Shown here piece by piece: positions 16,000-25,087 of a stretch of DNA of 64,000 bases. The DNA is from Massilia arenae. GTDB taxonomy: Bacteria; Pseudomonadota; Gammaproteobacteria; Burkholderiales; Burkholderiaceae_D. Within the stretch, counting starts at the first letter, position 1. Each line of letters begins with the position of its first letter. The stretch is from positions 122,661-186,660 of the forward strand of contig NZ_VPFD01000013.1 in the NCBI RefSeq assembly GCF_008014745.1, given 5' to 3'. The notes beneath the pieces were generated by a model that did not search any database, was not told where the DNA came from, and saw only the letters and a program-made list of their open reading frames with translations. Both the position numbers and the translations under genes were made by a program.

Positions 16000-17910
16000 A
16001 TGTGCGGAATCGTCGGCATTTTTGATACCCAGGGAACTCGCGAGATCGACCGCGCGGCGCTGGGCCGCATGAACGAGAGCCAGCACCACCGCGGCCCGGA
16101 CGAAGGCGAGCTGTATCTGGAAACGGCGCTCGGCATGGGCCACCGCCGGCTGTCGGTGATCGACCTGACCAGCGGCCAGCAACCGATCCGCAACGCCGCC
16201 GGCGACGTGGTGATGGTGTTCAACGGCGAGATCTATAACTACCGCGAGCTGCGCGACGAGCTGGTCGCGCTCGGCTTCGCCTTCCGCACCAAGTCGGACA
16301 CCGAGGTGCTGCTGCACGCCTACCAGGCCTGGGGCCAGGACTGCCTGCAGCGCCTGCGCGGCATGTTCGCCTTCGCCATCTGGGACCGGAAAAAACAGAC
16401 GCTGTTCCTGGCGCGCGACCACCTGGGCGTCAAGCCGATGTTCTACGCGCTGCTGCCGAACGGCCTGTTCGTGTTCGGCTCCGAGCTGAAATCGATCATG
16501 ACCCACCCCGAACTGTCGCGCAAGCTCAACCCGCGCGCGGTCGAGGATTACTTCGCCTTCGGCTACGTGCCGGAACCGCACACGATCTTCCACGGCGCCT
16601 TCAAGCTGGCGCCGGGCCACCGCATCACGCTGCGTGCAGGCGACATGCGCGTAGGCGACAGCGAGGTGAAACCCGAGCAGTATTGGGACATCCCGTTCCA
16701 GCGCGCGCCGCAGCGCCCGATGCAGGAAATCGAGCAGGAACTGACGGCGCGCCTGCAGGAATGCGTGCAGAGCCAGATGGTGGCCGACGTGCCGCTGGGC
16801 GCCTTCCTGTCGGGCGGCGTCGATTCGAGCGCGGTGGTGGCGATGATGGCGCAGCAGAATCCCGATTCGGTAGTCACCTGCTCGATCGGCTTTGACGACC
16901 CCGAATACGACGAATCGAAGTATGCCAACGAAGTCGCCACGCGCTACCGCACCACCCACCACGCCCAGATCGTGGACAAGGACGACTACGGCCTGATCGA
17001 CACCCTGGGCCGGCTGTACGACGAACCCTTCGCCGACAGTTCGGCGATCCCGACCTACCGCGTATGCCAGCTGGCGCGCAAGCACGTCACGGTGTCGCTG
17101 TCGGGCGACGGCGGCGACGAGAGTTTCGCCGGCTACCGGCGCTACCGCTTCGCGATGGCCGAGCAGCGCGTGCGCGACAAGGTGCCCGCCGGCCTGCGCA
17201 AGCCCGTGTTCGGCACGCTGGGCCGGCTGTATCCGAAGGCCGACTGGGCGCCGCGCATGTTCCGCGCCAAGACCACCTTCGAGGCGCTGGCGCGCGACAC
17301 CGTGGAGGGTTACTTCCATGGCGTCTCGAAGATGCCGGACCGGGTGCGTTCGCAGCTGTTCTCGGATTCATTCAAGCGCGAGCTGCAGGGCTACAGCGCG
17401 ATCGAGGTATTCCGGCGCCATGCGGCCGCCGCGCCGACCGACGATCCGCTGTCGCTGATCCAGTACCTCGACTTCAAGACCTGGCTGCCGGGCGACATCC
17501 TGACCAAGGTCGACCGCGCCAGCATGGCGCACTCGCTCGAGGTGCGGGTGCCGCTGCTGGACCATACCTTCGTCGAATGGGCCTCGACCCTGCCGCCCGA
17601 TATCAAGCTGGGCGGCGGCGAAGGCAAATACATCTTCAAGAAGTCGCTCGAGCCGTTCCTGTCGCACGACGTGCTGTATCGCTCCAAGAAGGGCTTCTCG
17701 ATTCCGCTGGCGGCCTGGCTGCGCGGACCGCTGCGCGACAAGCTGCGCGCGGCGGCGCTGTCGCCGCTGCTGCTCGATACCGGCATCTTCAACGAGCACT
17801 GCCTGCGCGAGATGGTGGAACAACATATCGCAGGAACCAGCGACCACAGCGCCGCGCTGTGGTCGGTGCTGATGTTCGAGACCTTCCTGCGCGTCAGCGC
17901 CAACGCCTAG
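16000..17910 (+). CDS. XrtA/PEP-CTERM amidotransferase (asparagine synthase-like)
   Basis: 636 residues. The N-terminal class II glutamine amidotransferase domain has the nucleophile Cys2 (MCGIVGIF), RRLSVIDL and FNGEIYNY. The C-terminal asparagine-synthetase ATP-pyrophosphatase domain has the PP-loop SGGVDSS at 271-277 and SGDGGDESFAGYRRY. The protein uses glutamine to amidate an unknown carboxylate; a uronic acid of the polymer is a sensible guess because UDP-uronate genes lie nearby. It closes the core + strand operon and faces the acyltransferase gene at 17957 convergently. Confidence 0.92.
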   Translation: MCGIVGIFDTQGTREIDRAALGRMNESQHHRGPDEGELYLETALGMGHRRLSVIDLTSGQQPIRNAAGDVVMVFNGEIYNYRELRDELVALGFAFRTKSDTEVLLHAYQAWGQDCLQRLRGMFAFAIWDRKKQTLFLARDHLGVKPMFYALLPNGLFVFGSELKSIMTHPELSRKLNPRAVEDYFAFGYVPEPHTIFHGAFKLAPGHRITLRAGDMRVGDSEVKPEQYWDIPFQRAPQRPMQEIEQELTARLQECVQSQMVADVPLGAFLSGGVDSSAVVAMMAQQNPDSVVTCSIGFDDPEYDESKYANEVATRYRTTHHAQIVDKDDYGLIDTLGRLYDEPFADSSAIPTYRVCQLARKHVTVSLSGDGGDESFAGYRRYRFAMAEQRVRDKVPAGLRKPVFGTLGRLYPKADWAPRMFRAKTTFEALARDTVEGYFHGVSKMPDRVRSQLFSDSFKRELQGYSAIEVFRRHAAAAPTDDPLSLIQYLDFKTWLPGDILTKVDRASMAHSLEVRVPLLDHTFVEWASTLPPDIKLGGGEGKYIFKKSLEPFLSHDVLYRSKKGFSIPLAAWLRGPLRDKLRAAALSPLLLDTGIFNEHCLREMVEQHIAGTSDHSAALWSVLMFETFLRVSANA

Positions 17911-17956
17911 CCAGGCCTCCTGCGACGCCGGACGCGCTTCACGCTCGGGCCGACGC

Positions 17957-19036
17957 TCAGCCTGGAGGAGCGGTCGGATGCGCCAGCGTATCGGCCCTCG
18001 GCGCGGGCGGGCCCGGGCGCTCGCTTGCGCGCCCGCCTATGGCGACAGAAAAACCTCGCGGCATCAGGTAGGCCAGCATCTTGTAGATCTGGATGAGCAG
18101 CGCGATGATCAGGACCGGCCCGCCATAGATGAATACGGCTTTGGGCACGACGTCGTCGACCTGCAGATACATGCGGCGAACGAGTTCGATGAGCGGCATA
18201 TGGCCCAGGAAGATAAAGAAACTGAACTTGCTCTTCGATGCTGCCCAGTTCCCGAATCCGGTGTCCTGCAATAGCGAGGCCATTGGCCACACAAGCAGCG
18301 GTGCGGCGAGATAGATTGCCGTGCGATTCTCGACCCTGAAATAGATCAGCGCTGCGCAAAGCAGCAGCAGCGCCACGCAGCAGTGCACGGCGAATCGGTC
18401 ATAACGTTTGACATCCCAACGGCCAATCGCCGCCATCCCGCCGATATAGAACGTTACTGCCATCGAGTTGCGAAGAATCAGCTGGCGATCGAGATTGAGC
18501 AGGAAGAAGCCGCTCACCAGTACCAGGCCGAACAGCGGCGCGCGGCGCAGCAGCAGCCCGAAGAGCGGCGCCAGGAGTACGAGCACGAACAGCTCACGCA
18601 GGAAGTGCAAGGGGACGTTCAACGGCTTCTTGTCGACTGCAAAAAGCATGTTTACGACCCGCATCGGCTCGGCGTTCAGAATCGACGTCACGGCGACAAG
18701 TCCCGTCACGTACTCGAGACAAGCGAGAATCGCGACGTAGCAGACATTAAAAATAAGGAAGGGGATGAGCAGCGTCCGCGCTTTTTTCTTGTAGAGCTTG
18801 GCGGGCGCCTGATCGAGGTTTGCCGAGAACAGCAGATACGCCGAAATCATCGTCAGGACTGGAACGCAAATGCGCCCGATCTGACCCTGCGTAAATGCAC
18901 GGACGACCTCGAAGTGGCTGGAAAAATCCAGCGTTGCGATCGGCCCTGGTTCAGCGATGTGCAGGAAGACGACCACCGCGATCAAGATAAATCGCAACAT
19001 CGAAATTCGACGTGCTACATCCTGTTCAAGTTTCAT
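17957..19036 (-). CDS. Acyltransferase 3 family membrane O-acyltransferase
   Basis: 359 residues with about ten hydrophobic segments. The N-terminal pattern RISMLRFILIAVVVFLHIAEPG contains the conserved Arg and membrane His of the acyltransferase 3 (OafA/WecH) family. It should acetylate sugars of the polymer at the membrane, with acyl groups crossing from the cytosol. The Pro/Arg-rich tail (residues about 335-359) is outside the family core. A close relative lies at 51831-52928 (shared features: YLLFSANLDQAPAKLYKKKART versus FLLFGASLDRAPARLFNKKART). Base composition is somewhat A/T-richer than the core operon. Confidence 0.82.
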   Translation of the reverse strand: MKLEQDVARRISMLRFILIAVVVFLHIAEPGPIATLDFSSHFEVVRAFTQGQIGRICVPVLTMISAYLLFSANLDQAPAKLYKKKARTLLIPFLIFNVCYVAILACLEYVTGLVAVTSILNAEPMRVVNMLFAVDKKPLNVPLHFLRELFVLVLLAPLFGLLLRRAPLFGLVLVSGFFLLNLDRQLILRNSMAVTFYIGGMAAIGRWDVKRYDRFAVHCCVALLLLCAALIYFRVENRTAIYLAAPLLVWPMASLLQDTGFGNWAASKSKFSFFIFLGHMPLIELVRRMYLQVDDVVPKAVFIYGGPVLIIALLIQIYKMLAYLMPRGFSVAIGGRASERPGPPAPRADTLAHPTAPPG

Positions 19037-19051
19037 TTGCGGCAGCCATTG

Positions 19052-19068
19052 TTGTATTAAAAATACAA
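19052..19068 (-). promoter_or_regulatory. Palindrome upstream of the acyltransferase gene
   Basis: TTGTATT-AAA-AATACAA, perfect 7-bp arms, 15 bp upstream of the ATG at 19036, with a further TTGTATT half-site about 30 bp beyond. Its position suits an operator or a promoter overlap. The bound protein is unknown. Confidence 0.4.
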
Positions 19069-19190
19069 TAATATCAGCAAGAATGGCAGCCTGTTGTTGT
19101 ATTTATTTCCTTGTTCAGGTACACACTACGGGTACTGACAGGCATCTACCGCCGCCTTCAGCTGGCAGGCGGCAGAGGCGGCTCGCACGG

Positions 19191-20096
19191 TCAATGCGCT
19201 GGCCCGGACGAGCGTCCGATCACGCGTGCAAATTTGGCCAGATACCATTTGGCGATCGAGACATAACGCTTGTACGTCTGGCGCAGCCAGGCCTTGGGTG
19301 GCTTGATCGGATGCCACAGCATGTCCTTCTGGCGTCCGGCGCGTAGTCGGATGTTCATGGTGCCGAAGCTGCCGCTTTTCTCGAAACCGTCATTGGCCAG
19401 GCCGTGGTAGCGCTTGTTGCGGTCTGCTTCGGCCACGAATTCGCCGGCGCCCCCGAAGTCGACCACCGTCATGCCGCCATGCTTGAGGATCGTGGCCCAG
19501 GCATTCTCGCTGTGTGCACACCAGCCCGCTCGATAATAGCGGTCGATCATGTCGAGCGCGGCGCCGCTGATACGGTAGAAGGTGAGGAACACCAGCCAGC
19601 TGTTGGCCGGGGTAACGGCGGGATCGGACGCGCGCAGCATGGAAGCATATGTCCAGGCCGCGTAACCGCGGGCCAGATGGGCCGCCAGTAGATCCCCGGT
19701 CCGCCGTTCCAGGCCCGCGAACAGGGAATGGATCTCGCCCGAATACTCGACGTCATCCTCGACCACCCAGTACTGTTCGTACTGCGGCTGCTGGCGCCGG
19801 AACAGCAGCGGCGGCAGGTCACAATTGCCGGGAATGAGCTTGAACGGCCGCGCCGCGCCCTTGAGCGGATATCCAAGGGACTCCATCGCATCCGGGCCGT
19901 ACACATGATGTTCGATCTCGATGCCGTCCAGCACCACACGCCGCACCCCGCTCTGCGCCCCCGGCATGTACGAGATCGCGGCAAAGCGGCAATGCGGCCC
20001 CAGCTTCAAGAAGGCTGCACGAAACCGTAGCAGACGCCTCTTGACCGCTACCGGGTCGGTGGTCTGGAACAGCAGGATTTGCGGCATGTCGGTCAT
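19191..20096 (-). CDS. Putative glycosyltransferase / hypothetical protein of the EPS locus
   Basis: 301 residues, soluble, not assigned to a family I can name. The acidic cluster YWVVEDDVEYSGE (about 105-120) resembles the metal-binding DxD region of GT-A glycosyltransferases. SENAWATILKHGGMTVVDFGG and a basic C-terminus (KAWLRQTYKRYVSIAKWYL) follow. It sits directly after the UDP-glucuronate epimerase (13-bp gap) in the order ugd, epimerase, this gene, so transfer of a uronic acid is a reasonable guess. The start at 20096 (MTDMPQ) is chosen because the longer open frame adds a low-complexity Pro/Ser/Arg stretch. Confidence 0.65.
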   Translation of the reverse strand: MTDMPQILLFQTTDPVAVKRRLLRFRAAFLKLGPHCRFAAISYMPGAQSGVRRVVLDGIEIEHHVYGPDAMESLGYPLKGAARPFKLIPGNCDLPPLLFRRQQPQYEQYWVVEDDVEYSGEIHSLFAGLERRTGDLLAAHLARGYAAWTYASMLRASDPAVTPANSWLVFLTFYRISGAALDMIDRYYRAGWCAHSENAWATILKHGGMTVVDFGGAGEFVAEADRNKRYHGLANDGFEKSGSFGTMNIRLRAGRQKDMLWHPIKPPKAWLRQTYKRYVSIAKWYLAKFARVIGRSSGPAH

Positions 20097-20109
20097 TGCA
20101 TCGTCCGTC

Positions 20110-21105
20110 CTACCCACGCTTGAGAGCCCAGTCGCGATACCACTCCCAGAACCTGGCCAGGCCGGTGGCAAGCGGGGTGGTCGGCGCGAAGCCGACCCAG
20201 GCCTTGAGCTTGTCGATCGAGGCATGGGTGGCCGGCACGTCGCCCGGCTGCATCGGCAGGAATTCCTTGCGCGCCTCGATGCCCATCGCGCCTTCCAGGG
20301 TCTGGATGAAGTCCAGCACCCGTACCGGATTGTGATTGCCGATGTTGAACACGGTGTGCGCCGCCGCGGTGGCGGTGGCAGGCGTCGGCTTGAACAGCAG
20401 CCGCACCACGCCTTCGACGATGTCGTCGATGTAGGTGAAGTCGCGCGTCAGCAGGCCTTCGGCGAACACCGGGATGGTGGCGCCGCACGCCATCTTCTCG
20501 GCGAAACTGAAATAGGCCATGTCGGGCCGGCCCCATGGACCGTAGATCGTGAAGAAGCGCAGGCCGGTGGCGGGCAGCTGGAACAGGTGGCTGTACGAGT
20601 GCGCCATCAGTTCGTTCGACTTCTTGGTAGCGGCGTACAGCGAGACCGGCGCGTCGACCTGGTCGCCCTCGCTGAACGGCACCTTGGCGTTGGCGCCGTA
20701 CACGCTGCTGCTGCTGGCGTACAGCAGATGTTCGATCCTGCCGTGGCGGCAGGCTTCGAGGATGTTGCCGAAAGCGACCAGGTTCGACTGCACATAGGCG
20801 GCCGGGTTCTCGAGCGAATAGCGCACCCCGGCCTGGGCCGCCAGGTGCACTACCAGGGCCGGCCGCTCGCGCTCGAACAACGCCGTCACCTGGGCCGCGT
20901 CCGACAGTTCGACCGTATGGCAGGCGACGCCGGCCGGGGCCAGCAGGGCAGCCACCCGGTCGTGCTTCAGGCGCGGATCGTAGTAGTCGTTGAAGTTGTC
21001 GCAACCGACCACCTGGTGGCCCATCGCCGCCAGGCGCGCGGCCACGAAGCTGCCGACGAAGCCGGCGGCGCCCGTGACCAGGATGCGCTGGGTACCAGTG
21101 ATCAT
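20110..21105 (-). CDS. UDP-glucuronate 4-epimerase (NAD-dependent SDR)
   Basis: 331 residues of the extended SDR family: NAD-binding TGAAGFVG (11-18), active-site Tyr157 and Lys161 in SLYAATKKSNELMAHSYSHL, and TIYGPWGRPDMAYFSFAEKM. The Tyr-x3-Lys segment and the GPWGRPDMA stretch are typical of bacterial UDP-glucuronate/UDP-galacturonate epimerases. It converts UDP-GlcA from the Ugd enzyme into UDP-GalA for the polymer. Its start codon overlaps the ugd stop, so the two are co-translated. Confidence 0.88.
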   Translation of the reverse strand: MITGTQRILVTGAAGFVGSFVAARLAAMGHQVVGCDNFNDYYDPRLKHDRVAALLAPAGVACHTVELSDAAQVTALFERERPALVVHLAAQAGVRYSLENPAAYVQSNLVAFGNILEACRHGRIEHLLYASSSSVYGANAKVPFSEGDQVDAPVSLYAATKKSNELMAHSYSHLFQLPATGLRFFTIYGPWGRPDMAYFSFAEKMACGATIPVFAEGLLTRDFTYIDDIVEGVVRLLFKPTPATATAAAHTVFNIGNHNPVRVLDFIQTLEGAMGIEARKEFLPMQPGDVPATHASIDKLKAWVGFAPTTPLATGLARFWEWYRDWALKRG

Positions 21106-22469
21106 CAGGCGGCTTTCCGGCTGATGCGGCCGATGCCTTCGTAGCTCAGGCCCGCGGCGGCCACTTCGGCCGGGTCATAGATGTTGCGGCCGTCGAAGAT
21201 GGCCTTGCCGCGCAGGGTCTGGGCCAGGTGGCGGAAGTCCGGCGCGCGGAATTCCTTCCATTCGGTGACCAGGACCAGCACATCGGCATTGTCGACCGCC
21301 GCGGTGGCCGAGCTGCAGATGGTCAGCATCTCTTCGACGTGCACGGCGCCATGATCGCGTTCCAGCACGCGCAGCGCTTCACTGCTGGCCACCGGATCGT
21401 AGGCGCGCACGCGGCAGCCGGCGGCGAACAGTTCCTTCAGCAGGATCAGGCTCGGGGCCTCGCGCATGTCATCGGTGTTCGGCTTGAACGACAGGCCCCA
21501 CAGGGCGATCGTCTTGTCCTTCAGTTGCTCCACGCCGCCGTAGAAACGGCACAGTTTCTTGAACAGGACATTCTTCTGGTTGTCGTTGACGCGCTCGGTC
21601 GCTTCCAGGATATGCAGGGTCTGCTCGTGGGCAGCGCCGGTCTTGACCAGGGCCTTGACGTCCTTCGGGAAGCAGGAACCGCCATAGCCCATGCCGGCGT
21701 ACAGGAACTGGGAGCCGATGCGCGGATCCAGGCCCATGCCGTGGCGCACCGATTCGATATCGGCGCCGAGCAGCTCGGCCAGGTTGGCCAGCTCGTTCAT
21801 GAAGCTGATGCGGGTGGCCAGCATGGCGTTGGCCGCGTACTTGGTCAGCTCGGCGCTCCGCACGTCCATCTCGACCAGTTTTTCATGGTTGCGGCTGAAT
21901 GGCGCGTACAGCTGGCGCATCAGGCGGGTGGCGTTGGCATCATCGCTGCCGACCACGATGCGGTCCGGACGCATGAAGTCCTCGATCGCCGCGCCTTCCT
22001 TCAGGAATTCGGGATTGCTGACCACCGAGAAGGCGACCTTGCTGCCGCGCTTGTCGAGCTCGCCCTGGATGGCGGCGCGCACCTTGTCGGCGGTGCCGAC
22101 CGGGACGGTCGACTTGTCGACCACCACCACCGGCTGCTCGATCCGCTGGCCGATCGAGCGGGCCGCGGCCAGGATGTGGGTCAGGTCGGCGCTGCCGTCT
22201 TCGTCAGGCGGGGTGCCGACCGCCAGGAACACGCATTCCGCGTGCGCGATGGCTTCGTCGTAACTGGTGGAGAACAGCAGGCGGCCGGCGGCGGCATTGC
22301 GCTCGACCATGGTGTCCAGGCCCGGCTCATGGATCGGGATGACGCCATTCTTGAGCATGGAAATTTTTTCGTCATTGACGTCCAGGCACAATACCGTATT
22401 GCCGACGTCGGCGAAGCAGGCGCCCGAAACCAGGCCGACATAACCGGTGCCGATGATAGTAATCTTCAT
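21105..22469 (-). CDS. ugd: UDP-glucose 6-dehydrogenase
   Basis: 454 residues of the full UDP-glucose/GDP-mannose dehydrogenase family: N-terminal NAD site GTGYVG (7-12), [16 protein letters not shown], catalytic Cys266 in [10 protein letters not shown], and the C-terminal UDP-binding region [16 protein letters not shown]. It oxidises UDP-glucose twice to UDP-glucuronate. First gene of the minus-strand group that continues with the epimerase. The AGAGGAGG stretch a few bases upstream gives a strong ribosome site. Confidence 0.95.
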   Translation of the reverse strand: MKITIIGTGYVGLVSGACFADVGNTVLCLDVNDEKISMLKNGVIPIHEPGLDTMVERNAAAGRLLFSTSYDEAIAHAECVFLAVGTPPDEDGSADLTHILAAARSIGQRIEQPVVVVDKSTVPVGTADKVRAAIQGELDKRGSKVAFSVVSNPEFLKEGAAIEDFMRPDRIVVGSDDANATRLMRQLYAPFSRNHEKLVEMDVRSAELTKYAANAMLATRISFMNELANLAELLGADIESVRHGMGLDPRIGSQFLYAGMGYGGSCFPKDVKALVKTGAAHEQTLHILEATERVNDNQKNVLFKKLCRFYGGVEQLKDKTIALWGLSFKPNTDDMREAPSLILLKELFAAGCRVRAYDPVASSEALRVLERDHGAVHVEEMLTICSSATAAVDNADVLVLVTEWKEFRAPDFRHLAQTLRGKAIFDGRNIYDPAEVAAAGLSYEGIGRISRKAA

Positions 22470-22596
22470 AGTTTATCTTGGAAGAGGAGGTAACAGAGAA
22501 GGAAGAACCGGGCGGACCGCACGGCGAACTAGGGCTATTTTTCCACAGAAATTGAGAAACTTGCCACACGTTAAACAAATGCAGACTAGCACTTGA

Positions 22597-22638
22597 ATTA
22601 TAGTATCATGGTTGTCAAAAGTTTACGTCTTTTACGTC
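22597..22638. promoter_or_regulatory. Divergent promoter region between ugd and the glycosyltransferase gene
   Basis: The A/T-rich 279-bp gap 22470-22748 has a minus-strand TATAAT (+ positions 22597-22602) facing ugd, and a tandem direct repeat TTTACGTC at 22622-22629 and 22631-22638. A related TTTACGTGACG lies upstream of the flippase gene (around 41185). The repeat is a plausible activator site for divergent EPS transcription. No -35 box is convincing. Confidence 0.4.
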
Positions 22639-22748
22639 AATCGTGCTGCCGTCTGGAAAAAAATTTCGCATAATCACGATATTGCATTTTTAGAAAATGA
22701 TTCCAGGCCCCAGGCCCGCCCCGGTGCCCGACCCGTGACCAGCACACC

Positions 22749-23933
22749 ATGAAGCTACTTACTTTCAGTACCCTGTACCCGAACGCCGAACAGCCCAACC
22801 ACGGCATTTTCGTGGAGACCCGGCTGCGCTACCTGGTCGCCAGCGGCAAGGTCACGTCGCGCGTGGTCGCGCCGGTTCCGTGGTTCCCGCTCAAGGGCGA
22901 GCGCTTCGGCCACTACGGCACCCTGGCCAAGGTGCCGCGCCGCGAGACCCGCAACGGCCTGCAGGTCTCCCATCCACGCTACCTGGTGGTCCCGAAGGTG
23001 GGCATGAACTACACGCCCTGGACGCTGGCGCGCGCGGCGCGCAAGGACATCGGCCGCATCCTCGACGAGGGCTACGACTTCGACGCCATCGACGCCCACT
23101 ATTTCTATCCGGACGGGGTCGCCGCCGTCATGCTCGGCAAGTATTTCAACAAGCCGGTCGTGGTCACGGCACGCGGCACCGACATCAACCTGATCCCGCG
23201 ATTCGAACGTCCGCGCCGGCTGATCCTGGAGGCGGCGCGCGAGGCCGACGGCATCATCACCGTGTGCAAGGCGCTGAAGGATGAAATGGTGCAGCTGGGG
23301 GTGGCGCCGGACAACATCACGCCGCTGCGCAATGGCGTCGACCTCGAACGCTTCCAGCCAATCGACCGCACCGCCGCGCGCGCCGCCGTGGGCCTGGTGC
23401 CGGGCCGGTTCACGCTGCTCTCGGTCGGCCTGCTCGACCCGCGCAAGGCGCACGACCTGATCATCCGCGCCCTGCCCCGGCTGCCGGACGTCGACCTCCT
23501 GATCGCCGGCATCGGCCCGGAACGGAAGAACCTGGAACAGCTGGCGCGCGAGCTTGGCGTCCAGGACCGCGTGACGCTGCTGGGCGCCGTGCCGCAGACC
23601 GAACTGAAGAACTACTATAATGCCGCCGACGCACTGGTGCTGGCGTCCAGCCGCGAAGGCTGGGCCAACGTACTGCTCGAGGCCATGGCCTGCGGCACCC
23701 CGGTGGTGGCCAGCAACGTATGGGGCACGCCGGAAGTCGTCGCCGCCCCGGAAGCCGGCGTGCTGATGCCCGAACGGACGCCGGACGGCCTGGTGCGCGC
23801 GCTCGGCCAGCTGCGCGCCGACTATCCCGAGCACACCGCCACCCGCCGCTATGCCGAGAACTTCGGCTGGCAACCCACCACCCAGGGCCAGATCGACCTG
23901 TTCCAATCCATCATGGCGAGAAAAGCCGCGTGA
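22749..23933 (+). CDS. Glycosyltransferase family 4 (GT-B)
   Basis: 394 residues. It begins MKLLTFSTLYPNAEQPNHGIFVETRL, a common start for GT4 enzymes of EPS loci. The donor half has SVGLLDPRKAHDLIIRALPRL, IAGIGPERKNLEQLA and SSREGWANVLLEAMACGTPVVASNVWGTPEVV with the conserved E-x7-E. Cytosolic, adding one sugar to the lipid-linked unit. First gene of a three-gene overlapping run with the next glycosyltransferase and the ligase-like membrane protein. Confidence 0.88.
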   Translation: MKLLTFSTLYPNAEQPNHGIFVETRLRYLVASGKVTSRVVAPVPWFPLKGERFGHYGTLAKVPRRETRNGLQVSHPRYLVVPKVGMNYTPWTLARAARKDIGRILDEGYDFDAIDAHYFYPDGVAAVMLGKYFNKPVVVTARGTDINLIPRFERPRRLILEAAREADGIITVCKALKDEMVQLGVAPDNITPLRNGVDLERFQPIDRTAARAAVGLVPGRFTLLSVGLLDPRKAHDLIIRALPRLPDVDLLIAGIGPERKNLEQLARELGVQDRVTLLGAVPQTELKNYYNAADALVLASSREGWANVLLEAMACGTPVVASNVWGTPEVVAAPEAGVLMPERTPDGLVRALGQLRADYPEHTATRRYAENFGWQPTTQGQIDLFQSIMARKAA

Positions 23934-25087
23934 AAATCCTTTACCACCACCGCACCCGTTCCAAGGACGGCCAGTACGTCCACATCGAGGAAATGATCCG
24001 CGCCCTGCGCGCGCAGGGACACGAGGTCGTGATCGTGGCGCCGCCCAGCGCCGAGACCGAGTCGTTCGGCTCGGATGCGGGCCCGGTCGCCTGGCTCAAG
24101 CGCCACCTGCCGAAAACCTTCTACGAAGTGATGGAACTGGCCTATTCGCTGGTCGCCTACCGGCGCCTGGCGAAGGCGGTCCGGCAGCATCGTCCGGACG
24201 TGCTGTACGAGCGCTACAACCTGTTCCTGCCGTCCGGGGTGTGGGTGGCGCGCAAGTTCGGGCTGCCGATGCTGCTCGAAGTGAACGCGCCGATCCTGGA
24301 AGAGCGCGCGCGTTACGATGGCCTGGCCCTGACGAAGCTGGCGCGCTGGTCGCAGGCCTATGCCTGGCGCAATGCCGACATGGTGCTGCCGGTGACGCGC
24401 GTGCTGGGTGACATCGTCCAGTCCTATGGCGTGCCGCCCGAGCGCATCGAGGTGATCCCGAACGGAATCGACCCGGAGCGCTTCGCCGGCGCCCCCGACG
24501 CGATGGCCGCCAAGCGCGCCCTCGGCCTGGAGGAATACCTGGTGCTCGGCTTCACCGGTTTCGTGCGCGACTGGCATGGCCTGGACAAGGTGATCGACCT
24601 GATCGCCCAGGACCCGCCGGAATCGCGCCGCCACCTGCTGGTCGTGGGCGACGGCCCGGCGCGCGCCGACCTCGAACGGCAGGCGCGCGCGCTCGGCATC
24701 GAGCACCGGGTCAAGTTCACCGGCATCGTCGGACGCGACGACGTGGCGCGCCATGTGGCCGCCTTCGACATCGCGCTGCAGCCGGCCGTGGTCAAGTATG
24801 CCTCGCCGCTCAAGCTGTTCGAATACCTGGTGCTGGGCAAGGCCATCGTCGGCCCGGACCAGCCGAACATCCGCGAAATCCTCACCCCCGACCACGACGC
24901 CGTGCTGTTCGACCCCACGGTCCCGGGCGGCCTGGCCGGCGCGGTCAAGCGCCTGTGCGACGACGTCGCGCTGCGTAACAAGGTGGCGGCCAACGCGCGC
25001 GCCGCCATCGAGGAACAGCAACTGACCTGGGGCGCCAACGCGCGCCGCGCGGTGGCGCTATTCGAAAGGCTGCTCAAACGTGCGTGA
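23930..25087 (+). CDS. Glycosyltransferase family 4 (GT-B)
   Basis: 385 residues. GTG start at 23930 overlapping the TGA of the previous gene; family similarity begins here with KILYHHRTRSKDGQYVHIEEMIRALRAQGHEV. The C-terminal half shows VLGFTGFVRDWHGLDKVIDLI, VVGDGPARADLE and YASPLKLFEYLVLGKAIVGPDQPNI, the donor-binding pattern of GT4. It differs enough from the neighbouring glycosyltransferases to add a different linkage. It overlaps the next gene by 8 bases. Confidence 0.87.
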   Translation: MKILYHHRTRSKDGQYVHIEEMIRALRAQGHEVVIVAPPSAETESFGSDAGPVAWLKRHLPKTFYEVMELAYSLVAYRRLAKAVRQHRPDVLYERYNLFLPSGVWVARKFGLPMLLEVNAPILEERARYDGLALTKLARWSQAYAWRNADMVLPVTRVLGDIVQSYGVPPERIEVIPNGIDPERFAGAPDAMAAKRALGLEEYLVLGFTGFVRDWHGLDKVIDLIAQDPPESRRHLLVVGDGPARADLERQARALGIEHRVKFTGIVGRDDVARHVAAFDIALQPAVVKYASPLKLFEYLVLGKAIVGPDQPNIREILTPDHDAVLFDPTVPGGLAGAVKRLCDDVALRNKVAANARAAIEEQQLTWGANARRAVALFERLLKRA

